Shown piece after piece: positions 37,696 to 47,137 of a DNA stretch of 50,535 nucleotides (positions within the stretch are counted from its first letter, which is position 1; every line of letters starts with the position of its first letter). The position numbers and the translations under genes were made by a program. The stretch is from Xenococcus sp. MO_188.B8 (GTDB lineage Bacteria > Cyanobacteriota > Cyanobacteriia > Cyanobacteriales > Xenococcaceae), in the NCBI GenBank assembly GCA_030065615.1, contig JASJDR010000032.1:1-50535 (forward strand). Direction: 5' to 3'. The notes below the pieces were generated by a model. It ran no database searches. It was given only the letters and a program-made list of their open reading frames with translations, and had not been told where the DNA came from.

Positions 37696-39135
37696 TCATA
37701 GCTTCAGTTTCTTCGATAATGTATCAACGACCTCTTCTATCTGAATAGATCGCAAATCTATATAGCCAATTGTTTCATTGATGCCAGGTATCGCTGTATC
37801 GTCTAAACGCAAAGGTAAAATATATTCCCTATTTTCTCTAAATGCACGAGCTTGTGCCTGCTCTAATTCATGCTTTGTCCATAACTTATTAGCATAGTTT
37901 TTCGATAAAAGTATCACACAATATTGGGCACTATCCCTATATATTGACTGCAAATGTTGATATAAATCTTTGCCCAATAGCTGTGCTCGTTCGAAGCGAT
38001 CATAAAACACCTTTATTCCTCGTCTCTTTAGGAGGTTTGCTAGTTTTTCCGCATACTCTCGGTCTTCTCCTGCAAAAGATAATGCGAACTGATATTCATA
38101 TCCCGAATTAAGATAACTATCTTCCATTCCAAATAAGAGTTTGATGATTTCTTTTTGATTCAGATTTGCAAAATCTTGGTCAAATTGTCGAATTTCTAGT
38201 TCTTCATATTTTTTTGTGATTACGGCGACCTCTCCCGCCTTACTTTGGGAAACTGCAAATGGACTATCTGTCGTAATTATGAACTGCACACTTGGAAAAT
38301 TATCAATTAACAGACTAATGAGATCCTGATGAAGACTTGAATTTAAGTAAACTTCTACATCTTCGATAAAAACAATTCCATGCTCGTTCTGAATTTCTTG
38401 TGCAGGGATATTAAGATGGAGAGATTTCAAAAAGTAATAAATAAGCACAGGAATACAAAAAACAGATAAAATTCTATCAGGTAAAGAGCGGATAGAAATA
38501 GGGGCATTTCCTCTCCCTGGAATAACTTTAAATGAAAACCCCGCCTTGCCAGTTGTTTTTATACTGTGAAATGTAAATTCATCATAATATAATTTCTCCA
38601 TAAATCTTTTGATTATACTGAAAATACTCTGTTCAAAAGTATTATTATTAGATATGAAATCAATAATTAAGCTATAAAGCATACTATCGATAAAATCATA
38701 TGGCTTATTGTATAAAAAATGATTTGCACCATCTATTGCTAAGTCCATAAAATAGTCATCTGTTAGACTTATTATATTCCGATGAGAAATAGAAGAAATA
38801 ACAGACAATGTTTTGGGAATTGCTAAGATAGGTATTCTATCAATTATCGCACATAATTCCTGGCTGGTTTTGTTTATGATTTCAGATTTCCCATCTACTT
38901 CAATTTGAAATCTAGCACTTGCTTTTGAACCAATACCAAAATATGATTTTGTATAATTTTCGTTCTGTATTAAGAAAGCAGTGATTAATCTTATTAAGTC
39001 GTTTTTATGATATTGATTTTGTTCTACTAGGAAGTTTAATTGGGGCTTAAAGTTCCATCTTAAATTCTCATATTGGAATAAATTATTTGCTTCGAACTTT
39101 CTTAGTAAAATCTGTTTATCATAAATTGATTTCAT
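37696..39135 (-). CDS. Degenerate ABC/OLD-type ATPase fused to a C-terminal TIR domain
   Basis: 479 residues, two parts. Residues 1-345 read as an SMC/OLD/AAA_21-like ATPase: RKFEANNLFQYENLRWNF at the start, a Walker A position (34-51, NFLVEQNQYHKNDLIRLI) lacking the GxxxxGKS/T pattern, a Walker B-like GIVFIEDVEVYLN (253-265) and TTDSPFAVS where THSP is usual. Residues 348-479 are a TIR_2 domain: YQFALSFAGEDREYAEKL, CVILLSKNYANKLWTKHELE with Glu423 as likely NAD-cleaving residue. I infer a single-gene defence or cell-suicide protein. AT-rich compared with neighbours; no partner gene adjoins it. Confidence 0.85.
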   Translation of the reverse strand: MKSIYDKQILLRKFEANNLFQYENLRWNFKPQLNFLVEQNQYHKNDLIRLITAFLIQNENYTKSYFGIGSKASARFQIEVDGKSEIINKTSQELCAIIDRIPILAIPKTLSVISSISHRNIISLTDDYFMDLAIDGANHFLYNKPYDFIDSMLYSLIIDFISNNNTFEQSIFSIIKRFMEKLYYDEFTFHSIKTTGKAGFSFKVIPGRGNAPISIRSLPDRILSVFCIPVLIYYFLKSLHLNIPAQEIQNEHGIVFIEDVEVYLNSSLHQDLISLLIDNFPSVQFIITTDSPFAVSQSKAGEVAVITKKYEELEIRQFDQDFANLNQKEIIKLLFGMEDSYLNSGYEYQFALSFAGEDREYAEKLANLLKRRGIKVFYDRFERAQLLGKDLYQHLQSIYRDSAQYCVILLSKNYANKLWTKHELEQAQARAFRENREYILPLRLDDTAIPGINETIGYIDLRSIQIEEVVDTLSKKLKL

Positions 39136-39263
39136 TTTTTGCCGTTTATAATCTTAAGTCTGATGTGGATTAGAGAGCATGTATGAAAATTCAAAATTCT
39201 AGTATAAACGAAAAAACGTTTACAAAATATTGTATTATAATAAGAGACATTGAGGGAAAAACA

Positions 39264-39327
39264 AGTAAAAAAAACAGAAAGTAAGTTGCACAGGGTTTTA
39301 ATTATTAGCAAATTGAGCAGCAGTGAT
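39264..39327 (-). repeat. Partial copy of the hypF 3' end and downstream flank
   Basis: 64 bases align with 40258-40322: AAGTAAGTTGCACA and AGCAAATTGAGCAGCAG are exact, with a few changes between. On the minus strand it encodes ITAAQFANN and a stop, against AIAAAQFADN and a stop in HypF. The rest of 39136-39499 is AT-rich leader DNA with no gene. Confidence 0.85.
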
Positions 39328-39499
39328 TAATTCTTTAAAGTAACTTATTGCCTCCTATTCTAGGCGAGTCATTACCTGCTTCTTCAGCCTTTTAGTATAT
39401 GAGTTCTTGATTGAATCCGAGAAATCCTATTCTTCCTTCATAAGCAAAAATCAAGGTAAGATTGAAAAAATTCTTCACATATAATACATATCTAAATTA

Positions 39500-39727
39500 T
39501 TAGTTATCTTGCACTTGAAAATATTTTTTTTCATCTCCAGGATCTTTTGTCCGTCCGCTCCAACGTGATTTTAGACCAGGCTTTCGTGACAAGTTCACAA
39601 CTTCTCTACCGCTTTCCGCTTCCTTCTTGCGCAGGTCTTCAAACATTGCATCCAAGTCATAATTGAAGGACTTGGCATATGCTTCCCTGATTTGGTGGAT
39701 TTCTTCGACAATCTCATCTGTCCACAT
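39500..39727 (-). CDS. Probable antitoxin of a PIN toxin pair
   Basis: 75 residues. A helical, acidic N-terminal half (DEIVEEIHQIREAYAKSFNY) is followed by DLDAMFEDLRKKEAESGREV and a basic disordered tail. This is the pattern of small antitoxin-like proteins that cyanobacteria pair with PIN-domain toxins. It starts 3 bases after the stop of the PIN gene on the same strand, so the two are translated from one mRNA. The toxin-first order is less common. Confidence 0.75.
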   Translation of the reverse strand: MWTDEIVEEIHQIREAYAKSFNYDLDAMFEDLRKKEAESGREVVNLSRKPGLKSRWSGRTKDPGDEKKYFQVQDN

Positions 39728-39730
39728 AGT

Positions 39731-40204
39731 CTAATCTCCCATTAGTTCATTGGGTGTACAAAGTATAGGTAAAACATAGCCGAAATCAAGACTTATCTCC
39801 GCAAGTTTTGCCTGAATTTGAGCATTGGCAATATGCTTACAATTCCACGTTAACAGATAGTCCATGCCGTGAACAGTTGCAGCAGCGATATGAATTGCGT
39901 CTACCTTCGCTTTGGGAGGTAAACTGCTTCGAGTGAGAAATTGTGAGGCTAAACCTTGTACAGCTTTGTTCAATGCCAACAAGGGGAAATCACGCAAAAT
40001 TGCCATTCTTTGAGCAGCGATTTCTGCATCTCCCCGTGCCACTTCCTCTAGAACAGCCTCCGAAGTGTAAAGACTGAAGGCTTTTCGACGAAACTTCCAC
40101 CAGTCTTGTGTAATCTCCATATTTGCAGCGAGGATCAGATTTTTAGTCGATCTAGCTGTGAGATAACCTAAGATGCTAGTTTCAATATATACTGTTTCAC
40201 TCAT
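39731..40204 (-). CDS. PIN-domain toxin, VapC-like
   Basis: 157 residues. The PIN active-site acidic residues are plausible at YIETSILGYL (first, with Glu in place of the usual Asp), SEAVLEEVARGDAE, and KVDAIHIAAATVHGMDYLLT with the closing NCKHIAN. These proteins usually act as RNA endonucleases blocked by a partner antitoxin. The gene lies between the hypF end (with its own 3' flank) and a partial copy of that flank, which suggests that the pair arrived as a module. Confidence 0.85.
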   Translation of the reverse strand: MSETVYIETSILGYLTARSTKNLILAANMEITQDWWKFRRKAFSLYTSEAVLEEVARGDAEIAAQRMAILRDFPLLALNKAVQGLASQFLTRSSLPPKAKVDAIHIAAATVHGMDYLLTWNCKHIANAQIQAKLAEISLDFGYVLPILCTPNELMGD

Positions 40205-40292
40205 TCACGAAAAACCCAGACTACTTGATTTGAAATTATCATATCGTTTGAGAAACTAGTGAAAAAAAATAGGAAGTAAGTTGCACATAGAG

Positions 40293-42896
40293 TTAATTGT
40301 CAGCAAATTGAGCAGCAGCGATCGCAGCTTGACCGAGAGATATTCCTCCATCATTGGGCGGAACTTGACTATGGGTTAGAACTTCAAAGTTCATCGCTTC
40401 AAGACGAACTCGTACTTGGTTAAGTAAAATCTGGTTTTGAAATACTCCTCCCGTTAATGCTACTTGTTTAATAGTTATGTCTTGATTGTTAAGACAAATA
40501 TGCTCTACTAAAGACGCGATCGCGTTTGCCAATCCCAGATGAAATTTCGCTGCCATGACAGATTGAGAAGTATTACGGCTTAAATCTTCTAACAAAGCCT
40601 GCCACATCAAACGAGGTTCAATATAAGGTAAATAGGATTCCTCTTCTAATTTTCTATTCTCTATAGTGAAAGTATAAGGTTTAATTTCCTCAGGATTACT
40701 TAAGATAGCCCGTTCTGCTAAGGCTTCTAATGCGATCGCAGCTTGACCTTCATAGCTACAGGATTCTCGACAAATTCCAATGGCAGCAGCTACGGCATCA
40801 AATAAGCGTCCACAGGAAGAAGCAAGGGGCGAATTAATTCCTTTGGCAAGCATTTGATCGAGGAGTTTACAGGGTTTTTGCTGAAGAAACTTAAACAGAT
40901 CTAAATCCTTATACTTGAGATAATTTATTTTGCCCTCTAAATCCCCCAACTTTGGGGGACTTTCTATTGTTGTGCTCTCTTGTTCCCCCCAGGATTGGGG
41001 GGCTAGGGGAGCGATTATCGAATTATTAGTACAGAGTACCTGACTTAAATGTGCATAAACACTCCGCCAGGGTTGATAAATTGCTTGCTCTCCACCGATC
41101 ATTGCTATAGGTTTTAAACTACCCAAACGTCTAAAACTTCGATAGTCAGCTAAGAGAAATTCTCCACCCCAAAAAGTGCCATCTTCGCCATAACCTAAAC
41201 CATCTAAAGCAATTCCTAACACTGGAGATGTCTTGAAAGGAACTCCATTTTCTACCATGCATGCAGCAATATGAGCATGATGATGCTGGATACTATAGAG
41301 TTTCAGAGAATTAGCAGAAGCCAGTTCCTTGCCTAGTTTCGTAGATAAATATTCAGGATGAAGATCAATTGCGATCGCTGCTGGTTGATGTTCTAATAAA
41401 CTGAGATAAAGATCGAGAGTTTGTTTATAAGCTACTAGAGCTGTTTTATTTTCTAAATCTCCTATATGTTGGGAAATAATAGCTTGTCCATCCCGCAGTA
41501 AACAAAAGGTATTTTTAAGTTCGCTACCCATTGCCAAGATAGGTGGAGTTGCGGGAAAATTTGGTGGTAAATTTATTGGTGCGGGTGCATAACCACGGGC
41601 GCGACGCAGGATTTGTAACTGAGGTGGGTTTTGTAACTTAATAATACGGGTGATCGAGTCATCAACACGGTTAATTATTTCGCGATTATGGAACACAAAA
41701 TAATCGGCAATTCTTCCTAACTTAGTTCTCGCTTCCTGATTATCAATGCATTGGGGTTCGCTAGATAAGTTACCGCTAGTCATAACTAGGGGAATATGCA
41801 AGTCTCTCAGTATCAGATGGTGCAAGGGGGTGTAAGGTAACATAAAACCTAAAGTATTTTGCTCTGGTGCTACCGAAGCAGCGATCTCATTTTTAATAAG
41901 AGATTTTTGGTCGCTATTACCTAATTCCTTGCTCCTCAATAAAACAATTGGGGCAGTAGAATTAGTTAGTAGTTTTTTTTCTGACTCACTAAGAATGCAA
42001 TATTGCTCAATGATCTCTAAATCTCGCGCCATTAAAGCGAAAGGCTTATGAGGACGCTGTTTCCGTTGACGGAGTTTTTGCACTACCTCCTCATTTGTAG
42101 CATCGCAAGCTAAATGAAAACCGCCTAAGCCCTTAATAGCGATAATATATCCATCCCGTAATAAATTAGCGACCTTATCTATCTCAATCCCCTTGAGATC
42201 AGCTTTACTTTCTCTATCTCCCCTATCTTCCCTATCCTCACCATCTCCCAATGCTCCCGAAACCTCCCCTACTTTTTCCAGCCAAACATAAGGACCACAA
42301 ATTTTACAGGCAATAGGTTGGGCATGAAAACGACGATTGGCTGGATCTTGGTAGTCTTGAGCACAGTCAGAACAGAGCTTAAATTCTGCCATACTTGTAT
42401 TAGCGCGATCATAAGGTAAGCGTTTAATAATACTTAAACGAGGGCCACAGTGAGTACAGTTAGTAAAAGGGTATCGATACCAACGACTTGAGGGGTCGAA
42501 AATTTCGGCTTGGCAAGCAGGGCAAGTAGCAGCATCAGGAGCAATTTCTGTTTGGATAGTACTTCTATTACTTTGAACAATGACAAAATCAGTCAAGTTT
42601 TCTGCATCTTTATCGGGACGATAGGTACGACGAATGATTGCCGTAATTTTTGCTAAGGGAGGACATTCAGTTTGTAATCTTTGCACAAAAGTATCAATAG
42701 AAATAGGAGTGCCGATCGCTTTAATCAACACCCCTTGCCCATCATTACAAACTTCGCCTCGTAAACTACATTCTCTAGCCAGACGATAAACTGTAGGACG
42801 AAATCCCACTCCCTGAACTGTTCCTCGGACTCGTATTTTTTCCGCAACTAAACTATTATTTGGCTGGTTAGTTAGTTTAAATTGGCTTGACATCAC
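40293..42896 (-). CDS. hypF: Carbamoyltransferase HypF, with repeat-derived inserts
   Basis: 867 residues, about 100 more than usual. HypF makes the cyano ligands of [NiFe]-hydrogenase by carbamoylating HypE. Domains in order: acylphosphatase (RGTVQGVGFRPTVYRLA), zinc-finger pairs (CPACQAEI, CTHCGPR, CSDCAQDY, CKICGPY), YrdC-like (IKGLGGFHLACDATN) and Kae1-like transferase (HHHAHIAACMVENG, VALTGGVFQNQ). Insert 1 after VWLEKVGEVSG is a DREDRGDRE-type acidic stretch; insert 2 around APQSWGEQESTTIESPPK corresponds to two GC palindromes. Both keep the frame. No other hyp or hydrogenase genes are in the window. Confidence 0.96.
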   Translation of the reverse strand: MMSSQFKLTNQPNNSLVAEKIRVRGTVQGVGFRPTVYRLARECSLRGEVCNDGQGVLIKAIGTPISIDTFVQRLQTECPPLAKITAIIRRTYRPDKDAENLTDFVIVQSNRSTIQTEIAPDAATCPACQAEIFDPSSRWYRYPFTNCTHCGPRLSIIKRLPYDRANTSMAEFKLCSDCAQDYQDPANRRFHAQPIACKICGPYVWLEKVGEVSGALGDGEDREDRGDRESKADLKGIEIDKVANLLRDGYIIAIKGLGGFHLACDATNEEVVQKLRQRKQRPHKPFALMARDLEIIEQYCILSESEKKLLTNSTAPIVLLRSKELGNSDQKSLIKNEIAASVAPEQNTLGFMLPYTPLHHLILRDLHIPLVMTSGNLSSEPQCIDNQEARTKLGRIADYFVFHNREIINRVDDSITRIIKLQNPPQLQILRRARGYAPAPINLPPNFPATPPILAMGSELKNTFCLLRDGQAIISQHIGDLENKTALVAYKQTLDLYLSLLEHQPAAIAIDLHPEYLSTKLGKELASANSLKLYSIQHHHAHIAACMVENGVPFKTSPVLGIALDGLGYGEDGTFWGGEFLLADYRSFRRLGSLKPIAMIGGEQAIYQPWRSVYAHLSQVLCTNNSIIAPLAPQSWGEQESTTIESPPKLGDLEGKINYLKYKDLDLFKFLQQKPCKLLDQMLAKGINSPLASSCGRLFDAVAAAIGICRESCSYEGQAAIALEALAERAILSNPEEIKPYTFTIENRKLEEESYLPYIEPRLMWQALLEDLSRNTSQSVMAAKFHLGLANAIASLVEHICLNNQDITIKQVALTGGVFQNQILLNQVRVRLEAMNFEVLTHSQVPPNDGGISLGQAAIAAAQFADN
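40943..41002. repeat. Palindromic repeat inside hypF
   Basis: CCCCCAACTTTGGGGG (40943-40958) and CCCCCCAGGATTGGGGGG (40985-41002) are two GC palindromes. Such CCCCCAA/TTGGGGG units are common intergenic repeats in cyanobacteria as I recall. Here they are translated in frame as part of HypF. Confidence 0.85.
42221..42236. repeat. Low-complexity repeat inside hypF shared with intergenic DNA
   Basis: CCCTATCTTCCCTATC is identical, inverted, to 28743-28758 inside the CTAG-family MITE, and close to 35504-35519 upstream of the DUF790 gene. In hypF it encodes the acidic GEDREDRGDRE stretch. Confidence 0.7.
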
Positions 42897-42966
42897 TTTT
42901 ATATTTAATAAGGTGGGATTGACCCACCTTAATTGTGATGACCAAATGCAATTATTAACAGAAATA

Positions 42967-44502
42967 TTACACTATTGTAAAGTCAGCACTTGTCAGAGTA
43001 GTTGTATCCATTCCAGTTAAAATTGCCAAGGTTTCATCACCGAAGTTAATATCTTCACCAGAAAAGCTTAAATCACTAAAGGTTAATCCTCCTGATAACC
43101 CAATTAAATCCTCGCCATCGCTAAAGTCACCAATGGTATCTGTTCCCTCACCTGCTCCTAGAACGAAGACATCTGCACCTGTACCACCTAAAATAAGGTC
43201 ATCGCCACCTTGACCATCAATGGTATCGTCGCCACCGAAACCCAATATTTGGTCATTTCCTGAAGTTCCTGTGAGAGTATTATCTTGTTCGTCACCGGGT
43301 ACTAAGGTAACTAACTCTAGAACATTACTATCGCCAAAAACAGCAGTATTATCCTCAAAATCGTTGTCATCAAGTACTAGGTTACTATCTAAAGTAATTA
43401 CCCCTCCACCAAAGACTCCACTATTATCCTCAATGTCGCTATCGGTAATTGTGATTTGACTTGATTGGCCAGCAATACCTCCGCCAAAATTTCCTGAGTT
43501 ACCACTTATGTCGCTATCGTCAACTTCGAGAGTTCCGTTGAATACGGTAAAGATTCCGCCACCATTACCTAAGTTTCCCGTACCATTGGCAGTGTTTCCA
43601 GTAATATCACTATCTTCAATTTTGACAAAACCCGCTTCATTAAGAATTCCACCACCATCAACCGCAGTATTATCGCTGATGGTGCTTTCTTCGACTTCAA
43701 TTTCACCACTGAAGTTATATATTCCGCCACCACCACCATCGAGAACAATATTATTGCTGATGGTACTTTCTTTGACTTCAAGTTTACCGACTTCAAATTC
43801 ATTACCTTCGTTAAGAATCCCACCACCACGCATAATGGCAGTATTCTCGCTGATGTTAGTTTCTTCAACTTCAAGTTCTGCACCTGGCACATTGAAGATC
43901 CCCGCACCAACAGCGGAAAAATGACCCTTGATGGTACTGTCCTTAATTTTGGCTTCTCCTACATTAAGAATCCCACCACCAGCAAAAGCCGAATTATTTT
44001 CGATAGTGCTATTATCTTTGACTTCGAGTTTTCCCAAGTTAAAAACCCCGCCACCACTGACATTAGAAAAATTGTTACTAATAACACTATCTTTAATTTT
44101 AAGTTCACCAACATTAAAGATGCCACCACCACGGAGTTGAGCAGTATTGCCAGTAATAATGCTATCTTTGAGCGTGAGTTTTTCTAGGTTGAGAATCCCA
44201 CCGCCTACATCTGCCGCATTACCGCCAGTGATCGTAAGATCTTTGAGTTTAACCTTAAGTTGAGTAGTCTCATCACCATCATCGATCAGGAAAACTCGAC
44301 CTGTACCTTGTGCATCGATAGTTGCACCATCTGAGTCGGATTTAATAGTTAGCTCTTTATTAACAACAATATTGGCTTCATTGTGAATATTATCATCTCC
44401 TCCTGTGACAATAATCTTATCTCCTTCAGAAGCAGCAGCAATTGCTTCAGCAATGGTAAGAAAATCTCCATTATTATTATCATCTACAATCCAAGTAGTC
44501 AT
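42967..44502 (-). CDS. Secreted right-handed beta-helix protein with RTX C-terminus
   Basis: 511 residues. From about residue 15 to 400 there are roughly a dozen rungs of the form ITGNTAxxxGGGIxN/VEESTIS, a parallel beta-helix like pectate-lyase or polymorphic repeat proteins. Near residue 410 hemolysin-type calcium repeats begin (GNDQILGFGGDDTIDGQGGD), followed by a C-terminal ADVFVLGAGEGTDTIGDFSD region. There is no signal peptide, so export by a type I (TolC-dependent) system is expected. A surface or matrix role is inferred; no enzyme residues recognised. Its repeats generate long antisense frames that are not genes. Confidence 0.9.
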   Translation of the reverse strand: MTTWIVDDNNNGDFLTIAEAIAAASEGDKIIVTGGDDNIHNEANIVVNKELTIKSDSDGATIDAQGTGRVFLIDDGDETTQLKVKLKDLTITGGNAADVGGGILNLEKLTLKDSIITGNTAQLRGGGIFNVGELKIKDSVISNNFSNVSGGGVFNLGKLEVKDNSTIENNSAFAGGGILNVGEAKIKDSTIKGHFSAVGAGIFNVPGAELEVEETNISENTAIMRGGGILNEGNEFEVGKLEVKESTISNNIVLDGGGGGIYNFSGEIEVEESTISDNTAVDGGGILNEAGFVKIEDSDITGNTANGTGNLGNGGGIFTVFNGTLEVDDSDISGNSGNFGGGIAGQSSQITITDSDIEDNSGVFGGGVITLDSNLVLDDNDFEDNTAVFGDSNVLELVTLVPGDEQDNTLTGTSGNDQILGFGGDDTIDGQGGDDLILGGTGADVFVLGAGEGTDTIGDFSDGEDLIGLSGGLTFSDLSFSGEDINFGDETLAILTGMDTTTLTSADFTIV

Positions 44503-45315
44503 TGTTGGTAAAATTTAATACATAAACTGTGTTCTTCTTGATTATTGAACTGCAGCTTTGTATTCTGTGTGATTTATATCACAAATACAATAACTTTAAA
44601 ATAGAAAAATTCAAATCATTATTTGATATAAATAAAATTATTTTTTGACCCAAAGCAAGAAAAAAATTATTATTTTTGATAAAAAACAACTTGCCAAGGA
44701 TTATATAGCTTATTAAGCTTATTTAAAATCTTGAGAAGTATTAGTTTATCAATACCAAGAACAACAAGAAGCAATTCTAGTCATAGGAGGATTTCAATTA
44801 TTCAAAATGTAATTTTTATTTTGTTTTAAATTTAAAGATTTAATGAATTTTATTTTAAATTTGAAACCAGTATTATTTCCTAGAAAAAATAATTTATTTC
44901 TTGATCTGAACAGCTTATAAGTATATTTTCAGTAGTGAAACACGGATCTTCACGGTATTAATTACCCCTAATCAAATCTATTCCCAGTTCACACTTGTCA
45001 GATTCATCTAGTGCCGCACGGAGAAAAATAACCCACCAGTTTTCAATACTCGCGTATGCTGAAAAATCAATACTTTTGATGTTTGAAAGCATAAGTTTTG
45101 ACTGACCTGTAGCGGCACGAGGAAAATCATATATTTATACTTGAATTAGGATCAAGGTTAGGGTAGATTAGGGTATATTATTTGCCAAAAAGGGACTTAT
45201 TTGGAATTTATACTGCACCTGTCGTATCTAATTGCTGTGTTAATGCCTTGTATTTAGGTACTTTCATGACTAAATCAATCTAATGATGCAATTTTAAGTA
45301 TAAATAAAATAGTAG
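44503..45315. other. Intergenic, contains a solitary IS-end-like sequence
   Basis: 813 AT-rich bases with no credible gene. At 44941-44972 CACGGATCTTCACGGTAT, followed by a cccctaat motif, resembles the right end of the insertion sequence at 47137-47108. GTGCCGC (45013) and GCGGCAC (45116) form a distant inverted pair. The DNA between may be residue of an older insertion. Confidence 0.5.
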
Positions 45316-47137
45316 TTTCACGGTAAAAATACACCCTAATTTTACCCATGACACCAGAATCGTTATTCTTTTTAAGACCAGAAGAACCGATCCACAAACG
45401 ATATGAAGCTCTGCGCTCCTTTTACGTTGAGGGAATGACTGCCCGAGAGGTCTCGGCGAAGTTTAGCTATACGGTAAGTACGGTCTACGCAAAGCGCGAG
45501 AGATTTCAAGATACTTCTCGGCTCGGAACAACCGAGCTCCTCGTTCTTCATCCGACCGCAACCGGGACGGAAAGAGAAGGATCTCGATGGGAGTACAGGC
45601 CAACTCATTGTTGAGCTCAGAAAGAAGTATCTATCAGTATCAGATATCAAGGCTATTCTTGATTCGGTTGGGGAGGAGGTTTCGGAGAAATATATTTACA
45701 ATGTGCTCGTAAGAGAGGGGTTTACCAGGCTACCTCGGCGCAGTAACCAGACCAAGACTGAGACCAGAGCAACGGTGAAACTGGAAGCGGCCAAGAGTGA
45801 ATTGTTGGCCTTGGAGCCCGAGGAGTTTACGACAGAAAGTAGCATTGGGAGCCTGTGTCTACTTCCATACATTCAGGAGCTCGGAATAGATAGACTGAGA
45901 GAAGAGTCTGAATACCCTGAAACAAAAAGCATTCCCAAGCTTAATGCCATATTGAGCTTTGTCGCACTCAAGCTTTCGAATATACGTCGCTATACCGCAG
46001 ACGATCTCTGGTGCATGGATCGAGGGCTGGGATTGTTTGCCGGACTTAATGTACTTCCTAAAGCTGCATGGTACACTTCATATTCCCATCGAGTAACCAG
46101 AAACACCAACCTGAATTTCCTGAAGAGCCTCGCCCAAATCTGGCTCGAGAAGGGATTCTTGTCCGACACGGCGAATCTTGATTTTACCACCATCCCTTAC
46201 TGGGGTGAGGATGATTCTCATCTGGAAAACAACTGGTCAGGAACTCGAGGAAAGGCTCTTTCGAGCATGCTGGCTATTTTCGCCCACGATCCGCAATCAG
46301 GAATTATCACTTATGGAGATACCAGTGTTCGTCACCAAAATAAGGATCAAGTTGTGCTGGAATTTCTCGATTTCTATAAAGACCGTGGCGCTGAGGAGCT
46401 TAATTATCTGGTGTTTGATAGTAAATTTACTACCTATCAGAACCTGGCCAATCTTGATGATGCCGGAATCAAATTCTTAACCATTCGAAGGCGCGGCAAG
46501 AAGATAGTTGAACGGATTAATGCCATTCCCGACTCAGAGAAAAGAAAAGTTCGTGTGCCCGCTGGTGATGGGCAAAAGAGACTACTGAACGTATTAGACG
46601 AGATTGTGTTTCTCAAGGACTATGGGGATACCATTCGCCAGATTTCCATTTCTGGCTCCAGAAAAGTCAAGCCAGCTCTAATTATTACCAATGACTTTGA
46701 TTTATCAGTAGAAGAAGTTGTCCGGAAATATGCCAGAAGATGGATCGTTGAGAAAACCATTTCCGAACAGATAGAATTCTTTCACCTCAACAAGATATCC
46801 TCTTCCATGGTGATTAAGGTCGATTTTGACCTCACAATGAGCATTCTCACTCACAACCTATACAGAATATTTGCCTCCGACCTGGAAGGTTACTCAAGCT
46901 GTACCCCCCAGACTCTCTACCAAAAGTTCATTCACAACAGTGGAAAGGTGACAATTACTAACGATAAAATAATTGTCACCATGAAAAAGAAGAGGCATTT
47001 ACCAGTGATTCTTACTTCTATGCAGAGATTTCAAGATAGGCCAATTCGTTGGCTCGCCGAAAAGAAACTGGTATTTCAAGGCGCTTCAATTTCATAATTG
47101 AAAGCTCAAAATTAGGGTCTCATAACTTACCGTGAAA
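45316..47137 (+). mobile_element. Insertion sequence with DDE transposase
   Basis: Inverted ends: TTTCACGGTAA (45316-45326), then ccctaatttt starting at 45334, on the left. The mirror image on the right is aaaattaggg (47108-47117) followed by ttaccgtgaaa (47127-47137), with a two-base difference in spacing. It encloses one transposase gene. The right end extends outward as CACGGAT, which is absent at this left end but present in the sequence at 44941, so the true left boundary is uncertain. No target duplication was seen. Base composition is clearly more GC-rich than the flanks. Confidence 0.8.
45348..47097 (+). pseudogene. Transposase, IS4/IS1634-like DDE type, frameshifted
   Basis: The N-terminal HTH part (45348-45614) reads RPEEPIHKRYEALRSFYVEG, MTAREVSAKFSYTVSTVYAK, then leaves frame. 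The next frame carries on from about 45496 as RDFKILLGSEQPSS, FFIRPQPGRKEKDLDG, KYLSVSDIKAIL and into the catalytic domain (45703-47097), where candidate catalytic acids are in NLDFTTIPYWGED, YLVFDSKFTTYQNL and WIVEKTISEQIEFFHLNK. The frames differ by one extra base around 45486-45500. A +1 slip is unusual for transposases, so I call it broken or mis-sequenced. About 583 residues if joined. Confidence 0.82.

Noticed and set aside
43220..44187. Several plus-strand frames opposite the beta-helix gene
   Set aside because: They mirror the regular repeats of the real gene, and the products are Pro/Ser-rich low-complexity.
45208..45267. 19-codon minus-strand frame (MKVPKYKALTQQLDTTGAV)
   Set aside because: Too short to support; it may be residue of an older insertion.
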